From contig OY294047.1 in the NCBI GenBank assembly GCA_958510825.1, positions 38,455,229 through 38,519,228 on the forward strand: a DNA stretch of 64,000 nt, written 5' to 3'. The stretch is from Brachypterus glaber (Eukaryota; Arthropoda; Insecta; Coleoptera; Kateretidae). The notes under the pieces are model-generated. The model ran no database searches. It was not told where the DNA came from and saw nothing but the letters and a program-made list of their open reading frames with translations. Numbering within the stretch: the stretch's first letter is position 1; each line of letters starts with the position of its first letter. A program made the position numbers and the translations under genes. This document shows positions 35,021-45,693 of this stretch, piece after piece.

Positions 35021-35236
35021 ACCCTGAGAATTCCTTACCGTGGTAAATAGTTAACGTTTTTGCATATATGGAACCCCACGAAAATTTGGTAAACATTTGT
35101 TACAGTAGTATTTAACGTTGTTATAGTTCTGGTAACGTTAATGTAACAACCAGCGAATGCTTACTAAATTTTCGTGGAGGTTCCATATAGGCAAAAACGT
35201 TCAGTATTTAGTAACGAATAACGAGTTCTCAGTGTA
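35021..35236. mobile_element. 216-bp inverted-repeat MITE, complete copy
   Basis: Left arm: ccctgagaattccttacc, aacgtttttgcatatatgga and ccacgaaaatttggtaa. Right arm: the reverse complement, ending gagttctcagtgta. Arms are about 90 bp. Partial copies occur at 34512-34616, 47336-47430 and 63691-63713. Confidence 0.82.
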
Positions 35237-35316
35237 GGTTGAATCATTTAGCCTAAATCTTTTAGTTATATTTAGTTTAGTTATATTTAGTTTAGGTACA
35301 CTGTAAAAACTGCATG

Positions 35317-35460
35317 TAAAATAATGTAAAAATACATGAATTTACATAGTACGGAATAGTAAATTTACTATTCTGGACTATGCATAATTTATGTAAAAGC
35401 ATGTAAAATAATGTAAAATAATGTAAAAGAATGTAAAATAATGTAAAACATATATTTACA
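35317..35460. repeat. Degenerate (ataatgtaaa)n array
   Basis: Repeats of about 10 bases (gtaaaataat) are interrupted by tttactattctggactatgc. It lies in the left part of 35297-36274. Confidence 0.75.
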
Positions 35461-36059
35461 TTGATTTACATATTTTTACATGATTTTACAACGTCGGGCT
35501 ATGTTATTTTAAGAAGCGCGTGCGCTTTGGACAATAACCAAGAAGGCGTCGCTTCATGAGATGGACCGTTTAACATTGTTATTGTTAGAGAGATAGCAAC
35601 GCATGCTGCTAGGTTAAGGTGTTAAAAGTGTAAAAAAAAGGTAAATATTATTTATGTTCGATATTTAAATGCTTTATTTGTGGCCTAAAATTTACATTCA
35701 TTATAAATTACGATCTTTAAAAAAAGATGTAAGCAGTTTATACTCGTATTAAGGGTGCAAATCGTTTGGTTTATTAAACCAAATAAACTTTACGCTACGA
35801 CATTTCAAAAAAGCTTTGACACAGAGACTTGTAATTTGGAACAAACATTTTCTAAGTAGTATTTTTTTTTCAAATTTCAACTCTCTATGTCAAAGCGTTC
35901 TTGAAATATCGTAGTGTTTAAGTTGTTTTAAAAGCACTTTTAATATGACTGTATGTTATTTTTTTTTTAAATTATTAAACACACCATAAGTATTGTAGGC
36001 AAATACAAAAAAACTCTTTTAAGCTGATCGTTTTTTTACGTTTGTTTTTATAATAAAAA

Positions 36060-36250
36060 GTCTATGCAAAATATTACCATTCTGGACTATGTACTTTTTA
36101 CCGTTCCGGTCTATGCAAAATATTACCATTATGGACCATGTAATTTTTACTGTTCCGGTCTATGCAAAACATTACCATTACGGATTATGTAACTGTTACC
36201 ATTCCGGTCTATGCCAACATATTACCATTTACGGACTATGTAATTTAATG
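36060..36250. repeat. 49-bp tandem repeat, four copies
   Basis: Units start at 36060, 36109, 36158 and 36207, each with gtctatgcaaaatattacca, tggactatgta and ttaccgttccg. The fourth is diverged at its end. The exact 49-base spacing of three units is clear by inspection. Confidence 0.9.
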
Positions 36251-36274
36251 TAATTTATTTTTAGCCTGTATACC

Positions 36275-36967
36275 GGTTATTATGTGCCATTCCAAATTTT
36301 AAGTCAGTTGTTTCTACAGAAAAGATACAGTAAAGAAATGACGGTATTTTAAACGTAATGATACTTTTTAGTCTGATACCAAAAAAATCTAGATATGTTC
36401 TAATAAAAAATTTAAATTTACCAAATATAAGGAATCTTATGAGCTTAAAAATGTAACCGGATTAACAAAATGAGCTTTTATTCAAAATAATAAAGTTATG
36501 TATTTTAATAAAGCTTTTGTGGTGGTATAATGAAAAAATTATCTTTTCAGCTCAACCGTAAAAAATTAAATTTCCATAACAAATGGTTTCCTCTGGTTGG
36601 CGCGAATAATCTTTGAACATCTTAAAAGGGACAAGTATATTAATTTGGTCAATTTGTTATACAGAACTGTTGATTAGCATAGTTTTATGTGGTTAATGTA
36701 TTCCTATAGGCCGCTATATCTTGACCTAACCCCTTGCTTTTGTCCGATTTATCAAAATTATACTTTTATAATTAAGATGTCAAAATCGGTATAGCCGTGA
36801 AAAAATCGTTTATTCACCTGTTTGGGTTTTAGCCGAATGAGATATCAGCTTTGGCATTTTAGGAATTAAACAATTTATAATATTTTAAGATACCTATCCA
36901 CAAAATATGAACTTAATCAATAAAAAAAGTAAAAATACTAAGTAACGATGGGTAAATTTTAAATATT
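36275..36967. other. AT-rich, no feature recognised
   Basis: Nothing supported. Confidence 0.4.
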
Positions 36968-37013
36968 ACATCGGCACTTAGTGCTACTAAGAGTGCCGAT
37001 GTATTGAAATCTT

Positions 37014-37547
37014 GCCAGACTAACATCTCTACTCTAAATTTCTCTACTCCCTAACATCCCTACTCCATAACATCCCTACTCCACAACAACTCTACTCCAT
37101 AACATCTCTACTCCATAACATATCTACTCCGTAACAACTCTACTCCACACTATAGACACTCGATTAGCCACTTGTCTTAACTCAAAAGAATATTTGTCAT
37201 GCTAAGTCACTGTCAAAAATGAATTCAGTTTATTAATTACTTACAAATTAGTGCATGTTAAGAGTACGCGGTCTTTGTTGCTTTTAGAATAATTCATTTA
37301 TGATTGTTCTAGATTTACATTTAAAGATAAACGTTTTCTAGGAAAAAATAAAATAATCTAGAAGAAGAAGATTCTTTGTTCTTTGAACTGCTCATTTATT
37401 ATTAAGTGGCTAATAAAGTGCATATAGTGTGGAGTAGAGTTGTTACGGAGTAGAGATGTTATAGAGTAGAGATGTTACGGAGTAGAGTTGTTGTGGAGTA
37501 GGGATGTTAGGGAGTAGAGAAATTTAGAGTAGAGATGTTAGTCTGCC
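37014..37547. mobile_element. Foldback-like transposon with subrepeat arms, 8-bp duplication
   Basis: Left arm (about 37014-37160): seven or more repeats of a 16-base unit, ctactccataacatct-like. Right arm (about 37420-37547): the complementary array, ggagtagagatgttac-like. The outermost bases gccagactaacatctct / agagatgttagtctgcc pair. The unrelated interior of about 250 bp has no ORF. The direct repeat gaaatctt sits exactly at both ends (37006-37013 and 37548-37555). Inverted arms made of short tandem repeats are the defining feature of Drosophila FB elements. Confidence 0.88.
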
Positions 37548-37657
37548 GAAATCTTCGCAGAAAAGTCAAAAGAAAAGAAAAAGACCACGTTTTTTTTTTC
37601 ACATTTCTCGACGTTTTAGACCATTCTAAGTCGAAATCAGTAAAAAAAATATTTGCG

Positions 37658-37686
37658 TCCGTCTGTCTGTCTGTCTGTCTGTCTGG
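37658..37686. repeat. (GTCT)n microsatellite
   Basis: Six to seven gtct units within the host element 36968-38149. Confidence 0.9.
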
Positions 37687-38149
37687 GTTTTTTGCATATT
37701 GTTTCTTATCGTATTCCGAAGAGCTGATTAGATTTTGGGGGTAAACGATTGGGGGTAAGGGGGTAAAAATAGGGTAAAACTCCTATTTTTAGCGTTTTTG
37801 TTTATAATTAAGGAAATTATTATTGTATTTGGTTAATTTAGCACTTATATAAAAGATCATTTTAAATTGGTCAAAAAATGTTATAAACAACGTTTTCCTA
37901 AAACGCATTGTTTTCGAGATATTGGCGTTTAAAGCAGTAAAAGGTTTTTTTTAGCATATCTCACATATTTATAACCCGATTTCAAAAATTATATTTTAAA
38001 TAAAAGCTCTTTTTAAGCCCTATAAAAAATGTTATATACAGTTTTTTGCTAGAATATAATGTTTTAAAGATACAGAATTTAAAATCAAACAAAACACCTA
38101 GTTTGAAATTTGCAAACTAGATGGCTCTAGTGTACAATAGTGCCGATGT

Positions 38150-39195
38150 TTTGACAGGGTGCTGGCAACGTTTCATCTAGTTTATGATTATTAAGGTTTT
38201 TTTAATAAATAAGTGTTTAAAAAAAAAATAGAATCAATGAAATTTTTTTTTATTCAGGATAATCAACCATTAATTATTATTACTATAACGACATAACAAA
38301 CTAAGATACAAGATACATAGCCTTTTCTTAAGAAGGTATTGAATTTTTGAAAAACTAGATCTAGTTAAAATAAAAAATATATATAAGTAAAAAGGAGAAT
38401 TTAACCTACCGGGCTAAAAAGAGAACTAAAAGCAGCTGAAGTTTTTTTAATTGAAAAAGAAAATTAATTCGTGCATTTTTTATTACTGATTCCGCGGGGC
38501 GTTGATTTTAATCAATCTTTATGCCCTCCAGTTTTCGTTCAACAAATTTATCACCATGATTCGAAACGTTGAACAACTTTAAAAATTCATCAGAAAAGGT
38601 ACCTAATTGTTAAATTTATTTTAATACATGAGGTTTTCGATTAAATTGAAATTACTTTTTAATAAAGTTAAAAATATGAATTCATCTTCTTGTAAAATTA
38701 GTTTTGAAATAAATACATTTATGATATTAGATTAAATAACCAATTAAAGTACTTCTTTATACACTTTTGGACTTTTCATGCATGATTCGCTTATTTGATA
38801 TCACAAAAAGGGACATATTCTAATGAAGTTTTATAACCATTTCGGCCTCCAGCTTTAGGATTAATTAAACAAAAGCTTCACCAATTAGAATGAACTAATT
38901 ATTTAAAACATATGTACTATTTTGAAAAGTCTGCTCTTACACAGTAATTAGATTTTTTCTTAAATACTGGTACCCTTATATTAAGTCTTATTCTGTCAAT
39001 TAGAACCACAATTAGATTTAGAAGGGATAATAAATAAATAGAATTTATATGTGTTATGTATGTATTTGTTTTTACAAATTATATTAATTTTTTTTTCTAG
39101 AAATAAATATTTTTATTAATTAAACATTGTTTTTATATTTTGATGAAATTAACAACAAGAAATCGAGTAATATTTAATAAGTAACACACTATATA
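38150..39195. other. AT-rich, no feature recognised
   Basis: Nothing supported beyond homopolymer runs. Confidence 0.4.
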
Positions 39196-40009
39196 CAGGG
39201 TGTCTCAACGAAGCCGACTCAGTCGATATTTAGTAAAGTATCCACTTTAGAGAAAAACTTTAAAAGAAAAAGTTGTATGGTTTTAAAAAAGGCACATTCT
39301 AAAAATATTTTGAAATATACAGGATGGTCCTCCTAGGGTGGGGTAACATATGACTTAATTGTTTTAAATGGAATGTATATTTTTTATTATGTCATCTTAC
39401 TTGTCATAAAAATACATTTAGTGATCAGATAAAACCTGCTCCAATTTCTTTACTTTTTGTCAAAAATTAATAAAATTTTGCATGCTTATCTTATAAGGGG
39501 GTATCTAATTACATTATGTACAAAAAATAAAATGTTTTATACAGGGCGTTCAAAATCAATATTCAAACTTATTTATGTTCAAACATAAAAAAATCAATGT
39601 TTTTTAAATGGAATGCTATATTTTTTATTTGCTTGTAAAATAACATTTTACATTTAATGAGTAAATAAAAAATATTGCATTCCATTAAAAAAAAATAGAT
39701 TTTTTTTAAATGGAATGCTAGCTTATTAAATGTAGAATTTTATTATATAAACAACAGACCCATATAATATAATATAATATTAAAATAAAGGTATTTTTAT
39801 GAAAAGTAAGATGACATAATAAAAAATATATTATTCCATTTAAAAAAATTAAGTAGGATGTTACCCACCCTAGGAGGACCATCCTGTATATTTCAAAAAA
39901 TTTTAGAATGTGCCTTTTTTAAAACCGTAAAACTTTTCTCTTTAAAGTTTTTCTTTAAAGTGGATATTTTACTATATATCGACCGAGTCGGCTTCGTTGA
40001 GACACCCTG
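39196..40009. mobile_element. 814-bp TA-flanked foldback element, cagggtgtc ends
   Basis: cagggtgtctcaacgaagcc and its complement ggcttcgttgagacaccctg are perfect ends flanked by TA. The inverted symmetry runs deep: atacaggatggtcctcctag at about 39318 against ctaggaggaccatcctgtat at about 39869, and gtcatcttact / agtaagatgac. The arms exceed 250 bp. No ORF. Confidence 0.92.
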
Positions 40010-40074
40010 TATATATTTATTTTTTGTAATAATGTAAAAAAAATCGGCATAATGATTTTGATTAAATAAAAAAA

Positions 40075-40400
40075 TTGAAATGGATGGCCCGTGGCACTTT
40101 CACGGAAAACTGGATCGAATAATGGCCGCAATGCCTTGGGGGTGGATCGAGGGGTGGCTTTAACATTGAGATTCCTAATATCCGGAATGTTCGCGATCTT
40201 AGCACATTGTGTATGCGCGCGGGGATTACCCCATTAATCACGTTGGTCATTGTATCAACTATCAAGCGTGCAAGGTTTCGCAACAATAGACGGCGCGCTT
40301 GGGTGCACACCACCCCCTCCCCCAAAAGTAACTCGGTCCGTTGCCGAACTTTAGAAGCCCGGACCCCTTACGCCGCCGCCGACACTCCTACACAATAAGG
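40075..40400. promoter_or_regulatory. CpG-containing GC-rich island between two foldback elements
   Basis: About 325 bases with ggatcgaggggtggc, tatgcgcgcggggattac, agacggcgcgcttgg and cgccgccgccgac. It starts about 65 bases after the element at 39196 and stops about 60 bases before the one at 40460. ORFs of 87 codons (-) and 63 codons (+) cross it but show no domain. It may be a host CpG island, a 5' exon, or unrecognised transposon sequence. Confidence 0.3.
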
Positions 40401-40459
40401 ATCGAAAATAATTCCGATTTCGGAATAAATGTCGAATACTATTCGAGTGGATGTCACAT

Positions 40460-41072
40460 TAGGGTGGTCCAATTTTGTTTATATTTTTTATTTGTCGTGA
40501 TTAGAACGCCCTTAGAGTAAAAATTTATATAGAGCAACCTAAAGGGGTCAAAAGCCCTTAAATCACGCAAATATCGATAAAATTCTTATAAAACAAGTCC
40601 TTGTTGTCAACTTTGCAAGGCCCCGAAATTGTCCTAAATTCCGAAAAAAGTGAATTTTCTATTAAATTGTGCAACTGACGAATTTTAAATGCCAAATAAT
40701 AAAGTTTATAAGGCACATTTACTAAAATATTAAGCTAGTCCAAAAACATGTATCCGTGCCTAAGCGCCAAAAAGGGTCAGTTAGATAGACGTCTAGACAA
40801 AATCGCTAAATTTCATTAAAAGTGCACTTTTTCGAAGTTTTGGGGCAATTTCGGGGCCTTGTTAGCACGGGTTAGAACCTTTCAATAAGGCTGAGATTTT
40901 GCAGGCTTGTTTCCATAAAATTACAAACACTATGGCTGGTTTTATACGAATTTTATCAATTTTTGAGTGATTTAACGGTTTTTAGGGCCCCTTAGTCCAT
41001 TATAAAGTTTTACTCTAAAGGCGTTTTAACCACAACAAATAAAAAAAAATTAAATAAATTTGGACCACTCTA
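40460..41072. mobile_element. 613-bp foldback element with 9-bp target duplication
   Basis: Ends tagggtggtccaattttgtt and (reverse complement) tagagtggtccaaattta are flanked exactly by atgtcacat (40451-40459 and 41073-41081). The inverted symmetry includes ttagagtaaaa / ttttactctaa and ggccccgaaattg / caatttcggggcc. Nine-base duplications are typical of Mutator-like elements, among others. No transposase, so the class is tentative. Confidence 0.9.
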
Positions 41073-41081
41073 ATGTCACAT

Positions 41082-41579
41082 ACTCAGAGAAAATACTCTA
41101 TCTTCTACTTTTTTTAATATTTTAAAGAAACCTAAATGAAAGTTGTATAATTTACAATGTATATACTTAGTATTTAAAATACTAAAAATTATGAAAAATG
41201 CCACAAATACTGATTTCCTAGAAATAGTACTAAATGAATTTGAAACGGTTTATTTTTATTTTGAGTAGCTAAATTTGTTTATATCAAGTATTTTTATGCT
41301 TGCCTCAAGTATCTAGCACAAGTATCACAAATACTTTATATTAGGACATTTTTTTCTTTGTGTATCTGATTAGTTTTTAAACAAATAAAGTCTTAAACAG
41401 ATATGATTCTTGGACGGACAAAGATCAGCAGACAAAGCAAAATGATGAAAAGAAACGATGATTTCTGGATTTTATTTATTGATACTGAAGATTCAAATGA
41501 ATAAGGGGGCTAGTGAGATTTGTAACCCATTAGTGACCCACAAGTCAATATTAATAAGTAAAATTTTCGGACTGAAATC
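41082..41579. other. AT-rich, no firm feature
   Basis: tactcagagaaaatac at 41081 resembles the end of 32034-32517, but no matching right end could be confirmed. Confidence 0.35.
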
Positions 41580-41746
41580 TTTTTTTCCCTACCAAAAATT
41601 TTGAGGACTAAAAAAAGTTCATCACCCTCAACATTTTTTTACACTCACCAGAAATTTTGATGACTAAAAAAAAAGTCCTCACCACCAATTTCTTTTACCC
41701 CTGCTAGAAATTTTGATAACTAAAAAAAAACACACCCTGGGGAAAT
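41580..41746. repeat. Tandem array, about 57-bp unit, three copies
   Basis: Each unit contains aattttgatgactaaaaaaa and a cctcaccac- or caccctc-type run. Related but less regular sequence occurs at 58165-58440. It is followed by a G/C-rich patch (gcctccggcggggggcccc). Confidence 0.65.
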
Positions 41747-42689
41747 TTTTTTCAATAAAAAGAAGACTAAAGATACCCTTGCCTCCGGCGGGGGGCCCCA
41801 AAGTATTAAGTGCCCCTAAAGGTGGGAGGGCCCCGTGAGATTTTTCTTACTATCTCACCTGTCCAGTCCGACGCCGTATCCTGCATTTCTATATATAAGA
41901 ATTCGCAATTAAACCACTGAAAAAATACCCTCTGGGACATTTTAAGACATGAAATTATGGGAAGGTAAGTGTTTTTTACATGTATGTAGATCTACATATC
42001 TATATGTAGATATATCTGTAAGTGTGCAAAATCTTATTATTTGGCGTGTATAGCCCAAAACCCGGTAAACTCCTATGTTCCTGTATTTTTTGTTATATAT
42101 CATCCCTAAATAGTTATTAAATTCGTTGATATATTCGAAATAGAGAAAACATTTACCCGAACATTTTCAAATTGATATTGTTGATGCCAATCGCGATTCC
42201 CCAATGAAAAGTGCTGGTAGTGCTGGCCGCACAATAAATTTCAAATTAATTACAATGTATAAGCGGAATTTGTTCGAAAACGAACTTGGTATTAAACGTA
42301 CGCTGCACTGTTAAGCGGAAAAGCCGTCTGCGACTTTTTCCGGTTATTCTGTCGATCAGAATTTAATCTGATTATTTTTTAACGTTTTTATCAACCAATC
42401 ATTTAACAATATTTCTGGCCACATGTTTATTTCTGTCCAATCATATTATATTGGAAATTTTCTACTGTAGAAAATTCTAGGGAGAATCGCTGTAGTATTA
42501 TGTTTTTCAGTATTTGTCTTTTACCACAAGATTTCATGCCTAAAACTAATTAATAATTAAATATGAATATATTACTATTTATAATTATTGTTATTAATTT
42601 ATTATTTACCAAAAAATACCCCAAAATATTCTTTTTATAAAATGTAATGACAGTTTTTATAGGTTGACTTTCATGAACATGCTTGCAAG
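41747..42689. other. No gene recognised
   Basis: GC-rich spots at 41780-41880, otherwise AT-rich. Confidence 0.35.
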
Positions 42690-42712
42690 CCTAGCGCAGT
42701 ACCGCGCTAGTC
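42690..42712. repeat. Short stem-loop
   Basis: gcctagcgcagtaccgcgct: ctagcgc and gcgctag pair around agtacc. Confidence 0.5.
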
Positions 42713-42957
42713 AGTACTGCAGTAAGTGACTAAACTATTGACAAAACTATAATTTGCAATTTAAAAATAGACACAAAGGTTTTGAGTTTAGGAGTTGAGA
42801 ATGTAATTAAATTAACCAAATCAAAGAATTTACCCGTAAAAATATTAAGATAAATAATAAAACAATTTATATCAATTTGCGATGGAAGAAATATAAAAGT
42901 TGGTTTGATAAATCGTTAAAAAATGATCTTCAGAATTACACATTCTTCAAATTATCG

Positions 42958-43092
42958 GGAAAAAATCACGGTTTTCATTCAAAATTGCTACCAAAGGAAA
43001 TAATTACTCCAGGAGCATCGCTCCTGCAGTGGCGACGCCCCGGTCGTAATTATTTCCAGACAGCAAATTTTCATGAAAACAGCGATTTTTTT
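42958..43092. mobile_element. 135-bp hairpin element
   Basis: ggaaaaaatcacggttttca and attcaaaattgct at the left pair with agcaaattttcatgaaaac and agcgattttttt at the right. Inner ggaaataattac / gtaattatttcc is perfect. The loop is GC-rich (ggagcatcgctcctgcagtg). An 80-codon ORF crosses it but reflects the hairpin, not a gene. Confidence 0.75.
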
Positions 43093-43519
43093 CCGCTTAA
43101 TTATCAGCCTCTTATGTAATTATATATGAAACTTTTGTCCCAACCATATAATGTTATGACTTCCATATAAAAAAAAAAGTTCTTTATTAATATCCCAAAT
43201 TCATCCAATTAATAATTTATTGTTTAAATAACCAGTAATTTATTTACAAACAGAAATTTTGCAATTTCTATTTTTTTATGTAAATGTTTATTTGGAAACT
43301 CTTTAAGTTCTTGCCCCTACGACATGTACATATTTTTTTATTATGGAAAAATGCACTAACATATTAACTAACCAAATAAAAAAATATAAAGGTGATTCTA
43401 CATCCAAAAATATAAAAAAAGTTCCTATAAGGGTTGGTCCGGAATTGAGGACTAAGCAGCTACAGGCCTTGTTAAGGTGCATCTAAAAAATGGTGTTCAT
43501 TTAATATCTCTGGAGCCTT
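43093..43519. other. AT-rich, no feature recognised
   Basis: Nothing supported. Confidence 0.4.
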
Positions 43520-43897
43520 ATGTACTACAGTGACAGTTTTTTGTACAGGTGCATTTTTATTAACAGAATAACGCTTTATATCAAGGGTATCACAAAAGTG
43601 TTTTTAATGTTAAATGTTTTTCTTAACAAAATTAATTGTACGACTTTTCTGCTTAATAGGGCATCACGGGTCCGATTATACGTTGGATATGTAACATTGC
43701 ATTTCACATGGAAGGGTCAGTTTCTCTACCCAGAGCATGTCCGGCATTTAGAGGCATGTAAAACAAGGGACGTGGAACATTCAAATTGTGGTATAGTAAA
43801 ATATTTTGAATATCTAGATATATATTTATGTAACCCGCTAGAAAAGGAAACAAATCTCGAAATGTCGTTTCTACAAGAGGCATTCAGAGCATTGTAA
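43520..43897 (+). CDS. Hypothetical ORF, 125 codons
   Basis: The first 50 residues are AT-driven and unconvincing. From RASRVRLYVGYVTLHFTWKG, through EACKTRDVEHSNCGIVKYFE, to EMSFLQEAFRAL the composition is more protein-like and the DNA less AT-rich. No domain or signal was recognised. It might be a remnant of a transposon or duplicated gene whose true start lies within this frame. The overlapping - strand ORF is a shadow. Confidence 0.18.
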   Translation: MYYSDSFLYRCIFINRITLYIKGITKVFLMLNVFLNKINCTTFLLNRASRVRLYVGYVTLHFTWKGQFLYPEHVRHLEACKTRDVEHSNCGIVKYFEYLDIYLCNPLEKETNLEMSFLQEAFRAL

Positions 43898-44011
43898 TAT
43901 ACCAAATATATATATTTTTTTTCAAAATAATCATTTAGTTTCCTACCTACAATTGTATACAAGTGAGCATAATTTCATGAAATAGGTCTCATTAAAAATT
44001 TATGTGATATA

Positions 44012-44102
44012 ATACCGTAATTTCACACAATAATAGTCCAGAACTACACAAGCATGGACTATAGTTGTGTGGCTGGGCTATAGTGGTGTAAAATTACGGT
44101 AT
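44012..44102. mobile_element. 91-bp hairpin MITE
   Basis: ataccgtaatttcacac and gtgtaaaattacggtat form the ends. Inner segments atagtcca / tggactat and actacacaa / ttgtgtgg also pair, giving a nearly continuous hairpin. Confidence 0.8.
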
Positions 44103-44705
44103 CTATAAGTGAGTTGCGGCATATGTAACTACTTATATTAAATATTAAGATAATTATAATTGTTCTAACAAATCAGTTCTGATAAAAAAAAATGTTGAAA
44201 TTCACAAATTTAGTAAAACAAGTTAACAAATCGTTATGAAAACGTGAAGCATATTTTAAACTGAACGATGTTTGGTACGGACGTTGGTAGCTTGCAAAAA
44301 AGGAGAAATACACTTCAGAAGAAAGATGGAGTTGTTGAGTTTGCACTCACTGCCTGCATTAGGTTGTACAAAAACAATTTTTTTCTTTAAACGACAAAAA
44401 TCAGTAAATTGTGAACTAGACTTACTTTAATGTCTCTAAGTACCAAATATTGCTGATAGGCTTACAAAGTACATTTGATGCCTAAGTAATACCTACTTTG
44501 TAAGCCTATATTGATTTTTGAGATGTAGCATTTCAAATGTAGCTATTAATTATAGCTTCTGAAAATTTGACGAAAAATAACATTAGACCATATTAAAAGA
44601 AGAGAAATATAATTCTAATAATTAACAATTAATAATTATTAATTAATTAATTATAATTATTAATTAATTATAATTATTAGTTTTCAGCTCGGTTAGTCCA
44701 CATGT
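44103..44705. other. AT-rich; palindromic aattaatt run
   Basis: At 44620-44680 repeated ttaattaattataattatta forms an AT-only palindromic stretch. No gene. Confidence 0.5.
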
Positions 44706-44849
44706 ATTTCCATTATAGATTTGAATACCATCGTGATGAATCGATGCATAGGCCGTTATTTTTAGACTTTATTTTCCATTTCCATTATAGATTTGAATAC
44801 CATCGTGATAAATCGATGCATAGGCCGTAATTTTTAGACTTTATTTTAT
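44706..44849. repeat. 72-bp tandem duplication
   Basis: Two adjacent copies starting atttccattatagatttgaa at 44706 and 44778. They differ at only a few positions (gatgaatcgatg versus gataaatcgatg; cgttattt versus cgtaattt). A recent duplication. Confidence 0.92.
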
Positions 44850-45572
44850 CTTATCCGCCTCGAAGGACCAAATGCATACCTAAAGCTAAAATAGCTATGC
44901 TTTAATCACAAACTCAGATGCATATGTTAAATTCTTCGGTCCACACTAGTAGATGGCATTTACATACGCTGAATGCGGCACTATAACGCTCGTATCATGA
45001 AATTTATTACAATATTTAATAAAACGATTACGGCTTTGGTGAACTTACGTCTTGTTAACAAAACACACGCGAAAATTATTATACCAACTGAGAATGAACA
45101 AATTTAAATATACACCTGTTTTCTGCGTAATGTGTGGTATTAAAATAAACAATCGTTTAAACAGCCATTTTTCACACTTTTCGCATAATGTATGGCCATT
45201 ATATTTGTATATATTTACATTACAATAGCAGCGACCAATTTATCGATAAATAAATGCATTATTCGTCGGTAAAGATACTTTCAATCATCCTACTTTATCC
45301 TTTTTTAAAGATATTAACCAGTGCAACGTTTTGTATAAGTTCTTCAAAAAATATTTATTTTAATACCATTCAATAATATTTAATCATTTATACAATTATA
45401 TAACTGAGAAAGATTGTTGAAAGGTAATAACTTGTTCAAGTTCTGCTCACATGGTGTTGATATTTTTTTTTACTTTTTACTTATTAGCCATCACCACTGC
45501 CATATGTGCTCAATGCAATAGTTTGCGCCATCTAGTATTTAAATTACACAACAGTGGACAATTAATAATAGT
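44850..45572. other. No gene recognised
   Basis: AT-rich with scattered short ORFs only. Confidence 0.4.
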
Positions 45573-45693
45573 AATTATATACCAAGGTAGAGAAGACATT
45601 TTTAATAGCCGAGCGTATTAAATCCCGAGCTGCGTAGCAGCGAGGGATTTAAGAGTTCGAGGCTATAATAGTCTTCTCTACCGTATATATTAA
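45573..45693. mobile_element. Multi-stem hairpin element with cgag motifs
   Basis: Outer stem ggtagagaagac / gtcttctctacc, then atagcc / ggctat, aaatccc / gggattt, and inner gctgcgtagcagc. cccgagc, gccgagcg and gttcgagg lie at the junctions. The flanking AT sequence is also loosely palindromic. Confidence 0.75.

Larger units (their letters stand above)
35297..36274. mobile_element. Probable TIR element built from two tandem arrays
   Basis: It begins tacactgtaaaaactgcatg and ends near tttttagcctgta, which pair loosely. Its left part is an array of taatgtaaa units and its right part a 49-bp tandem array. The shared motif ggactatg/ggtctatg occurs in both parts. No ORF. Borders are tentative. 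Confidence 0.45.
36968..38149. mobile_element. Host element of the nested Foldback, short TIR
   Basis: acatcggcact (36968-36978) and agtgccgatgt (38139-38149) are perfect 11-bp inverted ends. A stem-loop at the left (acatcggcactt...aagtgccgatgt type) uses the same sequence. The interior after the nested element carries a (GTCT)n run (37658-37686) and gggggtaa repeats, resembling the TGTC-rich repeats at 3012, 8098 and 59337. No target duplication is evident. Confidence 0.5.

Noticed and set aside
42877..43119. 80-codon + strand ORF
   Set aside because: More than half of it is the hairpin element at 42958-43092.
43726..43962. - strand ORF opposite 43520-43897
   Set aside because: Shadow of the + strand frame, with no motif of its own.
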